From NCBI GenBank assembly GCA_030834835.1, contig JAUQXD010001248.1, positions 1 to 5,383 on the forward strand: a DNA stretch of 5,383 nucleotides, read 5' to 3'. The stretch is from Thermoflexales bacterium (GTDB lineage Bacteria > Chloroflexota > Anaerolineae > Fen-1058). Made by a program: the position numbers and the translations under genes. The stretch's first letter is position 1, and each line of letters starts with the position of its first letter. Below the pieces are notes generated by a model. The model did not search any database. It was not told where the DNA came from and was given only the letters and a program-made list of their open reading frames with translations. Positions 1 to 5,383 of the stretch are shown in pieces.

Positions 1-1
1 C

Positions 2-55
2 CTGGGCACACGCTTTGTCATTGTGCTGCCGATCGAGCGGGGGAAAGTTGCTTGA
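2..55 (+). CDS. C-terminal end of an upstream gene, probably a sensor histidine kinase (partial)
   Basis: An open frame enters from the left edge and ends at TGA (53-55). Its last 17 residues read LGTRFVIVLPIERGKVA. A glycine-threonine step followed by a hydrophobic strand and Leu-Pro is the usual ending of the HATPase_c domain of two-component sensor kinases (the G2 box and last strand, typically G-T-x-F-x-V-x-L-P), after which such proteins often stop within a few residues. The identification is inferred from this short tail; other GHKL ATPases end similarly. The stop codon lies inside the -35 element of the metH promoter, so the two transcription units abut. No terminator is visible between this gene and that promoter, so some read-through into the metH leader is possible, and the riboswitch terminator would then also act on it. 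Confidence 0.5.
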   Translation: MGTRFVIVLPIERGKVA

Positions 56-80
56 CGCTCTCTGATCGGCCAGTTATAAT
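52..80 (+). promoter_or_regulatory. Sigma70-type promoter of the metH operon
   Basis: A -35 box TTGACG (52-57) and a perfect -10 box TATAAT (75-80) are separated by 17 nt, the optimal spacing for a housekeeping sigma factor. Transcription should start near 86-88, giving a leader of about 340 nt before the metH start codon and about 50 nt before the riboswitch. The -35 box overlaps the stop codon of the upstream gene. A small hairpin (GTCTT 92-96 with AAGAC 103-107) lies in the early leader; no role is assigned to it. No operator for a protein repressor is obvious, which fits control by the riboswitch. Confidence 0.85.
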
Positions 81-138
81 CTCATCACTCAGTCTTTTAG
101 CCAAGACAGCACATCACTTGAATACAACTCAATACGCG

Positions 139-302
139 CTCATCCAGAGAGGCGGAGGGACCGGCCCAATGAAGCCTCGGCAACCAGTTGGATGTTAGAT
201 GTTGGACGTTTGAGGTTGGAGGACACTGCTCCAACTTCCAATTTCCAACTTCCAACCTCTAAGCCCGGTGCCAACTCCGGCAGAGTTATCTGGAAGATGA
301 GG
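139..302 (+). promoter_or_regulatory. SAM-I (S-box) riboswitch aptamer with an enlarged P3 stem
   Basis: The conserved S-box core is present almost letter for letter. P1 is CTCATC (139-144) with GATGAG (296-301). AGAG follows, then P2a GAGGC (149-153) with GCCTC (174-178), and the kink-turn/P2b region with GGG (157-159) pairing CCC (165-167). The diagnostic AATGAA (168-173) and CGGCAACC segments come next. The P2 loop CCGG (161-164) is complementary to CCGG at 277-280, giving the expected pseudoknot. P3 is closed by ACC (183-185) with GGT (267-269), and P4 is CAGA (281-284) with TCTG (289-292) around a GTTA loop. Known members bind S-adenosylmethionine and shut off methionine and SAM synthesis genes, which matches metH downstream. 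The odd point is P3: instead of a short variable stem it carries 77 nt of heptad repeats (187-263). All core segments flanking the insertion are intact, so ligand binding is likely preserved. Confidence 0.95.
187..263 (+). repeat. Heptad inverted-repeat element in riboswitch P3
   Basis: The left arm (187-221) is five consecutive 7-mers of the form GTTGGAT, GTTAGAT, GTTGGAC, GTTTGAG, GTTGGAG. A 7-nt loop (222-228) follows. The right arm (229-263) is five 7-mers of the complementary word: CTCCAAC, TTCCAAT, TTCCAAC, TTCCAAC, CTCTAAG. Folding arm on arm gives 29 pairs of 35 (3 of them G-U), with the innermost 7 bp perfect. The whole element is therefore exactly 11 heptads. It forms a long rod on the P3 helix of the SAM riboswitch, a position known to vary in length. 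Confidence 0.85.
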
Positions 303-320
303 AATGGTCTGATCGTTTTG

Positions 321-353
321 ACGCCTCTTCACCGGAAGGGGCGTTTTGTTTCT
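321..353 (+). terminator. Intrinsic terminator acting as the riboswitch expression platform
   Basis: A 10-bp stem, ACGCCTCTTC (321-330) with GAAGGGGCGT (335-344) and one G-U pair, closes a 4-nt loop and runs into TTTTGTTTCT (344-353). It starts 19 nt after the riboswitch P1 helix and 86 nt before the metH start, the classic arrangement for S-box attenuation. The 3' strand of P1 can alternatively pair with the 5' arm of the terminator, through GAAGA (293-297) with TCTTC (326-330) or GAGG (299-302) with CCTC (324-327). This would be the antiterminator in the SAM-free state. The terminator is clear; the exact antiterminator pairing is inferred. Confidence 0.9.
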
Positions 354-408
354 AATGCGTAAAGCGTACTCCGTAAAACCCATGTTACGCAGTATGGATT
401 ACGCAATA
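353..408 (+). repeat. Heptad inverted-repeat hairpin between terminator and metH start
   Basis: The left arm has 7-mers TGCGTAA (356), AGCGTAC (363) and TCCGTAA (370). The right arm has GTTACGC (384), AGTATGG (391) and ATTACGC (398). Pairing 353-376 with 385-408 gives 20 pairs of 24 (one G-U) around an 8-nt loop (377-384). The design matches the element in the riboswitch, but the repeat word is different (GCGTAAW instead of GTTGGAT). It ends 9 nt before the ribosome-binding site of metH and does not cover it. It encodes no credible protein. Confidence 0.75.
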
Positions 409-417
409 TTCTGAAGC

Positions 418-422
418 GGGAG
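418..422 (+). promoter_or_regulatory. Ribosome-binding site supporting the TTG start of metH
   Basis: GGGAG lies 7 nt before TTG at 430-432. An in-frame TGA at 412-414 rules out a start further upstream. The first in-frame ATG (505) would remove the N-terminal helix and most of the first strand of the homocysteine domain, up to its conserved DGAMGT motif. TTG is therefore the best start. Confidence 0.7.
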
Positions 423-429
423 TTTTGCC

Positions 430-3400
430 TTGAAGATATTTCCACACACCAACCGCCGTTATCTCGATGCGCTGGCCGATCACGTCGTGGTGTTTGACGG
501 TGCAATGGGCACGAGCGTGCAAACGTGCAACCTCGGCCCGATCGACTTCGGCGGCGAAACGCTCAACGGCTGCAACGATTATCTGGTGATCACGCGGCCC
601 GATGTGGTCGAGTCGATCCACGCCTCGTTTCTGGCGGTCGGCGCGGAAGCGATCGAGACGGACACGTTCCGATCGAACCGTTTGACGATGCGCGAATATG
701 GGTTGCAGGATCGCATCGTCGAGATCAACTGCGCGGCGGCGTCGCTGGCGCGGCGCGTGGCCGATCGGTTTGAGCGCGAGACCGGCGTGCCGCGTTTTGT
801 CGCGGGGTCGATCGGCCCATCGGGGATGCTGCCCTCCACAAATGATCCCACTTTAAGCAACATCAGTTTTCAAGAACTTGTGGATATTTTCCGTGAACAA
901 TCCGTCGGCTTGATTCAAGGCGGCGCAGATTTACTGTTGATCGAAACGCAGCAGGACATCCTCGAAACGAAGGCGGCCGTGCATGGCGCATGGCGTGCCT
1001 TTGAGGAAACGGGCATTCGTATTCCGGTGCAGACCCAGATTACACTCGACACGTCGGGTCGCATGCTGTTGGGCACGGACATCGCCGCTGCGCTAACGAC
1101 GCTGGAATCCCTGCCGATTGTGGATGTGATCGGCCTCAACTGCTCGACTGGCCCGGACTACATGCGCGAACCGGTGCGCTATTTGTGCGCGCATTCGCGC
1201 AAACCGATCTCGGTAATCCCGAACGCGGGCCTGCCGCTCAACGTCGATGGTCTTGCCGTGTACCCGATGAAGCCGGTGCCGCTGTCCGAAACGCTGGCCG
1301 AGTTCGTAACCGAACTCGGTGTGAACGCAGTCGGCGGCTGCTGCGGCACCGTGCCGGAACACATTCGCGAGATCGTCGATCGGGTGCGGGGGTTGAAGCC
1401 CAAAGCGCGCGAGATCGAATATGCGCCACTGGTGTCCTCCGCGATGCGGGCGACGCCGCTGATTCAAGATCCCGCGCCGTTGATCGTGGGCGAGCGCGTC
1501 AATTCGCAGGGCAGCCGCAAGATCAAGAAACTGCTGCTGGAAGATGATTACGACGGCATCCTCGCAGTCGCGCGCGATCAGGTGGACGGCGGCGCGCACG
1601 TGCTGGATATTTGCGTGGCAATGACTGAGCGCAGCGACGAAGCGGCGCAGATGCACACGCTGGTCAAGAAGTTGCAGATGAGCGTCGAGACGCCGCTGAT
1701 GATCGACTCGACCGAGGCCGATGTGTTGAAGACCGCGCTGGAGATGAACCCGGGCCGCGCCATCATCAACTCGATCAACCTGGAAAATGGGCGCAAGCGC
1801 TGTGATGCGGTGCTGCCGCTGGCGGTGGCGCATGGCGCGGCCGTGATCGCGCTGACCATCGACGAGCAGGGCATGGCCAAAACAGCCGATGCGAAGTTGG
1901 ACGTGGCGAAGCGCATCTACGACATCGCAGTGAATGAATACGGCCTGTCGCCCGATTCGCTGATCTACGATACGCTGACGTTTACGCTGGCAACGGGCGC
2001 GGCCGACATGGCCGACTCGGCCATCGAGACGATGGAGGGCATTCGCCAGATTAAGGCGGCGTTGCCGGGCGTGCTCACGTCGTTGGGTGTGAGCAATGTG
2101 TCGTTTGGCCTGAACCCTGCTGCGCGCGCGGCCATCAACAGCGTGTTCCTGTATCACTGCGTGCAGGCCGGTCTGGATATGGCGTTGGTTCATCCCAAGG
2201 ACATCACGCCGTATGCGGAGATCGCTCCGAACGTGCGTGAACTGTGCGACGATCTGATCCTCAATCGCACGCCCGACGCGTTGACCAAGCTGATCGCACA
2301 TTTCGAGAACGTCAAGGTCGATGCAAGCAAGCCCGTCGAAGACCCGACAGTAGGCTTCAGTGTCGAGCAGAAGATTCACTGGATGATCGTGCATCGCAAG
2401 AAGGAAGGCATTGAGCCGTTGATCGATGTCTCCATTCAGGCCCACGGTGCGACCGTCAACGACGGTGCAGTGTGGACGCTCAACAACGTATTGCTGCCTG
2501 CCATGAAAGAAGTCGGCGACAAATTCGGCGCGGGCGAGTTGATTCTGCCGTTCGTGCTGCAAAGCGCCGAGGTGATGAAGAAGGCGGTGGCGCATCTGGA
2601 GAAATCGCTGGATCGCAAAGAAGGCACGACCAAAGGCAAGGTGGTGCTTGCTACGGTTTACGGCGACGTACACGACATCGGCAAGAGTCTGGTCAACACG
2701 ATCTTGAGCAATAACGGTTACACCGTCTTCGATCTGGGCAAGCAGGTACCGGCCAACGTCATCATCGACAAGGCCGTGGAAGTGGGCGCAACCGCCATCG
2801 GCCTGAGTGCGCTGCTCGTGTCCACCTCAAAGCAAATGCCGTTGATCGTGAATGAACTTCAGCGGCGCGGCCTGCACTTCCCGGTGTTGATCGGTGGCGC
2901 GGCGATCAATCGACGTTTCGGGCGGCGCATCCTCTTTACCGAAGCGAATGTGCCTTACAACGCGGGCGTGTTCTATTGCAAAGACGCCTTCGAGGGCCTG
3001 GACACGATGGAGAAGCTGATCGATCCCAATGAGCGGGGTGATCTGATCGGGCGCATCATTGCGGAAGCGGAACTGGAAATTGGTACATTAGGAAATAGTA
3101 AATTAGTGGGCGCTTCTCACCAATCTACTAAGTCCCAATCTACTAATTACCAGTCTACTAATATACCGATTCCTCCTTTCTGGGGCAGCCGCGTCATTCG
3201 CGATATGCCGCTGGAAATGGTCTTTCAGTACCTCGACATCGATGAGTTGTATCGCTTGCAATGGGGGGCGAAGAACACGCACGGTGACGAGTGGGTGAAA
3301 CTCAAAGCCGAGTTCGATGTGCGGCTCGATCGGATGAAACGCGAAGCGCTCCGATCGGGTTACCTGAAGCCGCAGGCGGTGTATGGATATTTTCCTGCCC

Positions 3401-3948
3401 AATCGAGCGGTAATGCGCTCATCGTTTACGACCCGATCGATCACCAACGGGAAGTTTCCCGCTTCGAATTCCCACGCCAATCAGGGCAAGACAACCTGTG
3501 CTTGGCCGACTACTTCGCGCCGGTCGAAGCGGGCGTGATGGATGTGGCGGCCTTTCAGGTCGTGACGGTGGGACGCGGCGCTGACGAGAAGTTCCAAGAA
3601 TTGCAAAGTAATAGCGATTACTCGGAAGCGTACTTCCTGCACGGTATCGGTGTCGAGACGGCGGAGGCCACGGCCGAATATGTGCATCAACATGTGCGCC
3701 GCGAATTAAACATCGATGTGAAGCGCGGCAAACGCTATTCGTGGGGCTATCCCGCGTGCCCGGATATTGCCGATCATGCCAAAGTGTTTGCGCTGCTGCC
3801 GCAAACTACGGAATTAGGGCTGGAACTATCGGCGGCGTTCCAGTTGATTCCTGAGCAATCCACCGCCGCGATCGTGATTCATCATCCGGCGGCCAGATAC
3901 TATTCGGTTGGAGTCAATCGGGTAGAGCAATTGATGAGTGCAGGTTAG
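430..3948 (+). CDS. metH: Cobalamin-dependent methionine synthase (5-methyltetrahydrofolate--homocysteine methyltransferase)
   Basis: This 1172-residue cytosolic enzyme transfers the methyl group of 5-methyltetrahydrofolate to homocysteine through cob(I)alamin/methylcobalamin (EC 2.1.1.13). Four modules are visible in the standard order. The homocysteine domain (about 10-325) has DGAMGT and zinc cysteines C238 (GLNCS) and C304/C305 (GGCCG). The pterin domain (about 350-610) has GERVN 354-358, MIDS around D426, INSIN around N447 and GVSNVSF 553-559. The B12 cap (about 640-735) has FGAGELILP. The B12 domain has D746-x-H748-x-x-G751, S793 and GGA 822-824, with H748 as the lower cobalt ligand. 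The AdoMet reactivation domain (918-1172) has E1076 and R1102-x-x-x-G-Y-P-A-C-P-D. Nothing catalytic is missing and the length is near the usual 1150-1250. The start is TTG (see the site at 418). The pterin domain carries the short GLNPAAR form seen in actinobacterial and Thermus-like MetH rather than the E. coli form. Oddity: residues about 882-917, between the B12 and activation domains, are a low-complexity linker encoded by AT-rich repeats. Expression should be controlled by the SAM riboswitch upstream. Confidence 0.97.
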   Translation: MKIFPHTNRRYLDALADHVVVFDGAMGTSVQTCNLGPIDFGGETLNGCNDYLVITRPDVVESIHASFLAVGAEAIETDTFRSNRLTMREYGLQDRIVEINCAAASLARRVADRFERETGVPRFVAGSIGPSGMLPSTNDPTLSNISFQELVDIFREQSVGLIQGGADLLLIETQQDILETKAAVHGAWRAFEETGIRIPVQTQITLDTSGRMLLGTDIAAALTTLESLPIVDVIGLNCSTGPDYMREPVRYLCAHSRKPISVIPNAGLPLNVDGLAVYPMKPVPLSETLAEFVTELGVNAVGGCCGTVPEHIREIVDRVRGLKPKAREIEYAPLVSSAMRATPLIQDPAPLIVGERVNSQGSRKIKKLLLEDDYDGILAVARDQVDGGAHVLDICVAMTERSDEAAQMHTLVKKLQMSVETPLMIDSTEADVLKTALEMNPGRAIINSINLENGRKRCDAVLPLAVAHGAAVIALTIDEQGMAKTADAKLDVAKRIYDIAVNEYGLSPDSLIYDTLTFTLATGAADMADSAIETMEGIRQIKAALPGVLTSLGVSNVSFGLNPAARAAINSVFLYHCVQAGLDMALVHPKDITPYAEIAPNVRELCDDLILNRTPDALTKLIAHFENVKVDASKPVEDPTVGFSVEQKIHWMIVHRKKEGIEPLIDVSIQAHGATVNDGAVWTLNNVLLPAMKEVGDKFGAGELILPFVLQSAEVMKKAVAHLEKSLDRKEGTTKGKVVLATVYGDVHDIGKSLVNTILSNNGYTVFDLGKQVPANVIIDKAVEVGATAIGLSALLVSTSKQMPLIVNELQRRGLHFPVLIGGAAINRRFGRRILFTEANVPYNAGVFYCKDAFEGLDTMEKLIDPNERGDLIGRIIAEAELEIGTLGNSKLVGASHQSTKSQSTNYQSTNIPIPPFWGSRVIRDMPLEMVFQYLDIDELYRLQWGAKNTHGDEWVKLKAEFDVRLDRMKREALRSGYLKPQAVYGYFPAQSSGNALIVYDPIDHQREVSRFEFPRQSGQDNLCLADYFAPVEAGVMDVAAFQVVTVGRGADEKFQELQSNSDYSEAYFLHGIGVETAEATAEYVHQHVRRELNIDVKRGKRYSWGYPACPDIADHAKVFALLPQTTELGLELSAAFQLIPEQSTAAIVIHHPAARYYSVGVNRVEQLMSAG
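3087..3164 (+). repeat. In-frame repeat element within the metH interdomain linker
   Basis: The right part consists of three tandem 15-nt units at 3120-3134, 3135-3149 and 3150-3164, each CCARTCTACTAA plus three variable bases. They are translated as QSTKS, QSTNY and QSTNI. Only 15 of these 45 bases are G or C, against a GC-rich surrounding gene. The left part has heptad-like words ATTAGGA (3087), AATAGTA (3094) and AATTAGT (3101). These resemble the reverse complement of the right part: 13 of 17 positions match between 3088-3104 and the complement of the right-arm region. Direct repeats and an imperfect inverted layout resemble the leader elements. Because the reading frame is kept, the insertion only lengthens a flexible linker. 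Confidence 0.75.
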
Positions 3949-3960
3949 CAAGAGGAGATC

Positions 3961-4734
3961 ATGTCTAAGTTTAACGGCAGTTACATTCCCAAATCGGCGC
4001 TGGTGATTCACGCGCATCCCGATGACGCCGAGTTCACCGTCGGAGCGACGCTGGCCAAATGGGCCAAAGCGGGCTGCGAGATCACGCTGCTGCTGATCAC
4101 CAGCGGCAACGTGGGCACGCACGATCTCAAGTACACGCGCGAGACGCTGGCGCAGACACGCGAAGCGGAACAAATGGATGTCGCACGGCTGTTAGGCATT
4201 CAACATGTGATGTTCTTGCGCCACGACGACTGCGCCGTGCAGCCTACACTTGAGTTAAGCCGCGAACTCGTGCGCGAGATTCGCAGCCGCAAGCCGGAAG
4301 TGGTGTTGTGCGGCAGTCCCGAGGGCTGGTTCTACGGCGATGAATACATCAATCATCCCGATCATCGCGCGGCGGGCGCAGCGGCGCTGGAAGCCGTCTT
4401 CCCGCGTGCGGAAATGGAGTTGTTCTGGCCGGAAGAAGGGCCGGTGCACAAAGTTCACGCCGTCTACGTGCATGGCACGAATGAAGACAACGTGGCGATC
4501 GATGTGGCCGACTGGCTGGATGTCAAAGTCGCGGCGTTGAAGTTGCACAAGAGCCAGCTGGGCGATTGGGATCCAACCGAGATGATCACGCAGTGGGCTA
4601 CCGAAGAATCGAAGGCCTTTCGCAAGCGCATGAAGAAACGCGGTCTCAAGGTCAAGGCCGACGACGGCGGCAAACTCAAGCGCGTGGAGACCTTCCGTGT
4701 GATGACGCTGGTCGATCAGCCGCAAGAGTCGTGA
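3961..4734 (+). CDS. PIG-L/LmbE family zinc-dependent deacetylase, copy 1
   Basis: This 257-residue protein has no signal peptide or membrane segment and is probably cytosolic. It has the two family signatures: AHPDD near the N-terminus (H19, D21, D22) and HPDH at 132-135. In structurally known relatives (MshB, BshB, B. cereus BC1534-type enzymes) the first His, the second Asp and the last His bind zinc, and the other Asp is the general base, so an active N-deacetylase or amidase is expected. Family substrates are mostly N-acetylglucosaminyl compounds, including mycothiol and bacillithiol precursors, chito-oligomers and antibiotic intermediates; some members (Mca) cleave thiol S-conjugates. 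The substrate here cannot be told. The start ATG follows AGGAG (3953-3957) closely and is supported by alignment with the paralogue at 4827 (MSKF against MAKF). The gene begins 12 nt after the metH stop with no terminator between, so it is probably co-transcribed with metH and subject to the same SAM control. The stop codon TGA overlaps the first heptad of the following repeat. Confidence 0.92.
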   Translation: MSKFNGSYIPKSALVIHAHPDDAEFTVGATLAKWAKAGCEITLLLITSGNVGTHDLKYTRETLAQTREAEQMDVARLLGIQHVMFLRHDDCAVQPTLELSRELVREIRSRKPEVVLCGSPEGWFYGDEYINHPDHRAAGAAALEAVFPRAEMELFWPEEGPVHKVHAVYVHGTNEDNVAIDVADWLDVKVAALKLHKSQLGDWDPTEMITQWATEESKAFRKRMKKRGLKVKADDGGKLKRVETFRVMTLVDQPQES

Positions 4735-4819
4735 TCGGCAACTGGTGATCGGTCATTGGTAATCAGCAACATCTGCACTGCGCGCAGGCGCAAGTGTCAG
4801 AAATCGGCAATCATCAATG
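4733..4819 (+). repeat. Heptad repeat with central hairpin between the two PIG-L genes
   Basis: From 4733 five or six 7-mers follow in register: GATCGGC, AACTGGT, GATCGGT, CATTGGT, AATCAGC, then a degenerate AACATCT. The consensus is RATYGGT. After a central hairpin (4773-4800), the right side has AGAAATC (4799), GGCAATC (4806) and ATCAATG (4813), which are inverted versions of the same words. CATTGGT (4754-4760) pairs fully with ATCAATG (4813-4819) with one G-U. Most of the 92-nt gap is accounted for. The first heptad contains the last two bases of the TGA stop of copy 1, and the right arm ends at the ribosome-binding site of copy 2. Confidence 0.65.
4773..4800 (+). other. GC-rich hairpin in the intergenic gap
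   Basis: The stem comprises CTG (4773-4775) with CAG (4798-4800), CACT (4776-4779) with AGTG (4793-4796), and GCGC (4780-4783) with GCGC (4788-4791). The loop is GCAG, with bulges at A4792 and T4797. There is no T-run after it, so it is not a convincing intrinsic terminator. It could affect mRNA stability or set relative expression of the two PIG-L genes; this is inference. Confidence 0.6.
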
Positions 4820-4826
4820 GAGAACG

Positions 4827-5383
4827 ATGGCTAAGTTCGATAGTGACTGGGTTCCGCAATCGGCGATGACAATCTTTGCGCATCCCGACGATATGGAGTT
4901 TTCGTGCGGGGGCACGCTGGCGAAGTGGGCGAAGGCAGGCTGCGAAATCACGGTGGTGTTGTGCACCAGCGGCAACGTCGGCACGCACGATGCAACTTTT
5001 ACTGAATACACGCTGGCCGCGCTGCGCGAAGTCGAGCAGAAGAACGCGTGCGATGTGCTGGGCGTCAAGCACATCGAGTTTTTGCGCCATGATGACAGCC
5101 GCCTCGTGGCGGACTTGACACTGCGCCGCGAACTGGTGCACCTGATCCGCAAATACAAGCCTGAAGTAGTCTTCTGCGGCGATCCGAATCTGGTGTTCTG
5201 GGGGCCGAACCGCATCAATCATCCCGATCATCGCGCGGCGGCATTAGCGGCGCTGGACGCGATCTTTCCGTGCGCTTCGATGGAACTGTTGTGGCCCGAA
5301 GAAGGTCCCGTTCACGAAGTCCACGGTGTGTATGTGCGCGCGTTTGAAAATCTCGACACGTGGATCGACATCACCGACACCGT
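4827..5383 (+). CDS. PIG-L/LmbE family zinc-dependent deacetylase, copy 2 (3' end outside the window)
   Basis: An open frame from ATG 4827 continues through the right edge, giving 185 complete codons. GGAG (4819-4822) lies 4 nt before the start. The protein aligns with the PIG-L gene at 3961 without a single gap over all 185 residues, about 108 identical (58%) by hand count. AHPDD (H19, D21, D22) and HPDH (132-135) fall at exactly the same residue numbers. Shared blocks include LAKWAKAGCEIT, TSGNVGTHD, FLRHDD and WPEEGPVH. All catalytic positions visible in copy 1 are kept, so neither copy looks like a decayed duplicate. Differences concentrate at 56-58, 92-98 and 121-129, the last just before HPDH and near the expected active-site rim, so the two copies may differ in substrate. 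About 70 residues are expected beyond the window if the length matches copy 1. It is probably in the same operon, although the 92-nt gap leaves room for a separate promoter that I do not see. Confidence 0.9.
   Translation, partial: MAKFDSDWVPQSAMTIFAHPDDMEFSCGGTLAKWAKAGCEITVVLCTSGNVGTHDATFTEYTLAALREVEQKNACDVLGVKHIEFLRHDDSRLVADLTLRRELVHLIRKYKPEVVFCGDPNLVFWGPNRINHPDHRAAALAALDAIFPCASMELLWPEEGPVHEVHGVYVRAFENLDTWIDITDT

Noticed and set aside
187..263. Possible CRISPR-like array.
   Set aside because: The units are only 7 nt, contiguous and without spacers, so it is a short tandem repeat, not CRISPR.
195..383. A small minus-strand open frame.
   Set aside because: It is the complement of the riboswitch, its terminator and a heptad arm. 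The structural RNA explains this sequence fully.
1093..2673. A 526-codon open frame on the minus strand.
   Set aside because: It lies wholly inside metH, opposite its strand. Its translation is rich in His, Arg and Gln with no recognisable domain, as expected for the complement of a GC-rich gene.
4255..4725. A 156-codon minus-strand open frame in the first PIG-L gene (a similar one, 4797-5231, in the second).
   Set aside because: Both are shadows of the real genes. The sense frames carry the HPDD and HPDH motifs and align with each other without gaps.
4773..4800. Hairpin considered as a transcription terminator between the PIG-L genes.
   Set aside because: The stem is interrupted by bulges and is not followed by a T-run, so termination is not supported.
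4733..4826. Possible separate promoter for the second PIG-L gene.
   Set aside because: I found no convincing -35/-10 pair with 16-18 nt spacing; the gap is taken up by the repeat element.

Overview
The window is GC-rich bacterial DNA, and every supported gene is on the + strand. The MetH subtype, the SAM-I riboswitch and the heptad-phased inverted repeats suggest a Chloroflexota-like bacterium (Anaerolineae or a relative). That placement is inferred from sequence style only and is moderate to weak.

Layout: (1) Bases 2-55 are the last codons of an upstream gene that ends like a sensor histidine kinase. (2) A sigma70-type promoter (TTGACG, 17 nt, TATAAT) overlaps that gene's stop codon and drives a leader of about 340 nt. 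The leader holds a textbook SAM-I (S-box) riboswitch (139-302) followed by an intrinsic terminator (321-353). (3) metH (430-3948, TTG start) encodes a full-length cobalamin-dependent methionine synthase with all four modules. (4) Twelve bases later comes a 257-residue PIG-L/LmbE-family zinc deacetylase (3961-4734). (5) After a 92-nt gap a second PIG-L paralogue starts (4827) and runs off the window. It aligns with the first without gaps and is about 58% identical by hand count.

Functionally this looks like a SAM-repressed methionine-synthesis operon. When SAM is plentiful the riboswitch should stop transcription before metH. The tight spacing of the first PIG-L gene suggests that it, and perhaps its paralogue, share this control. 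The PIG-L substrate cannot be read from sequence; a link to a sugar-linked low-molecular-weight thiol is only a hypothesis.

The most unusual feature is a set of four short, low-complexity elements, three clearly phased at 7 nt and all with inverted-repeat architecture. One extends the P3 stem of the riboswitch (187-263). One lies between the terminator and the metH start (353-408). One is inserted in frame in the MetH linker between the B12 and activation domains (3087-3164), with its right arm as three 15-nt units. One fills the gap between the two PIG-L genes (4733-4819). The repeat word differs each time, but the architecture is shared and each sits where an insertion is tolerated. They look like a family of interspersed heptad-hairpin elements.
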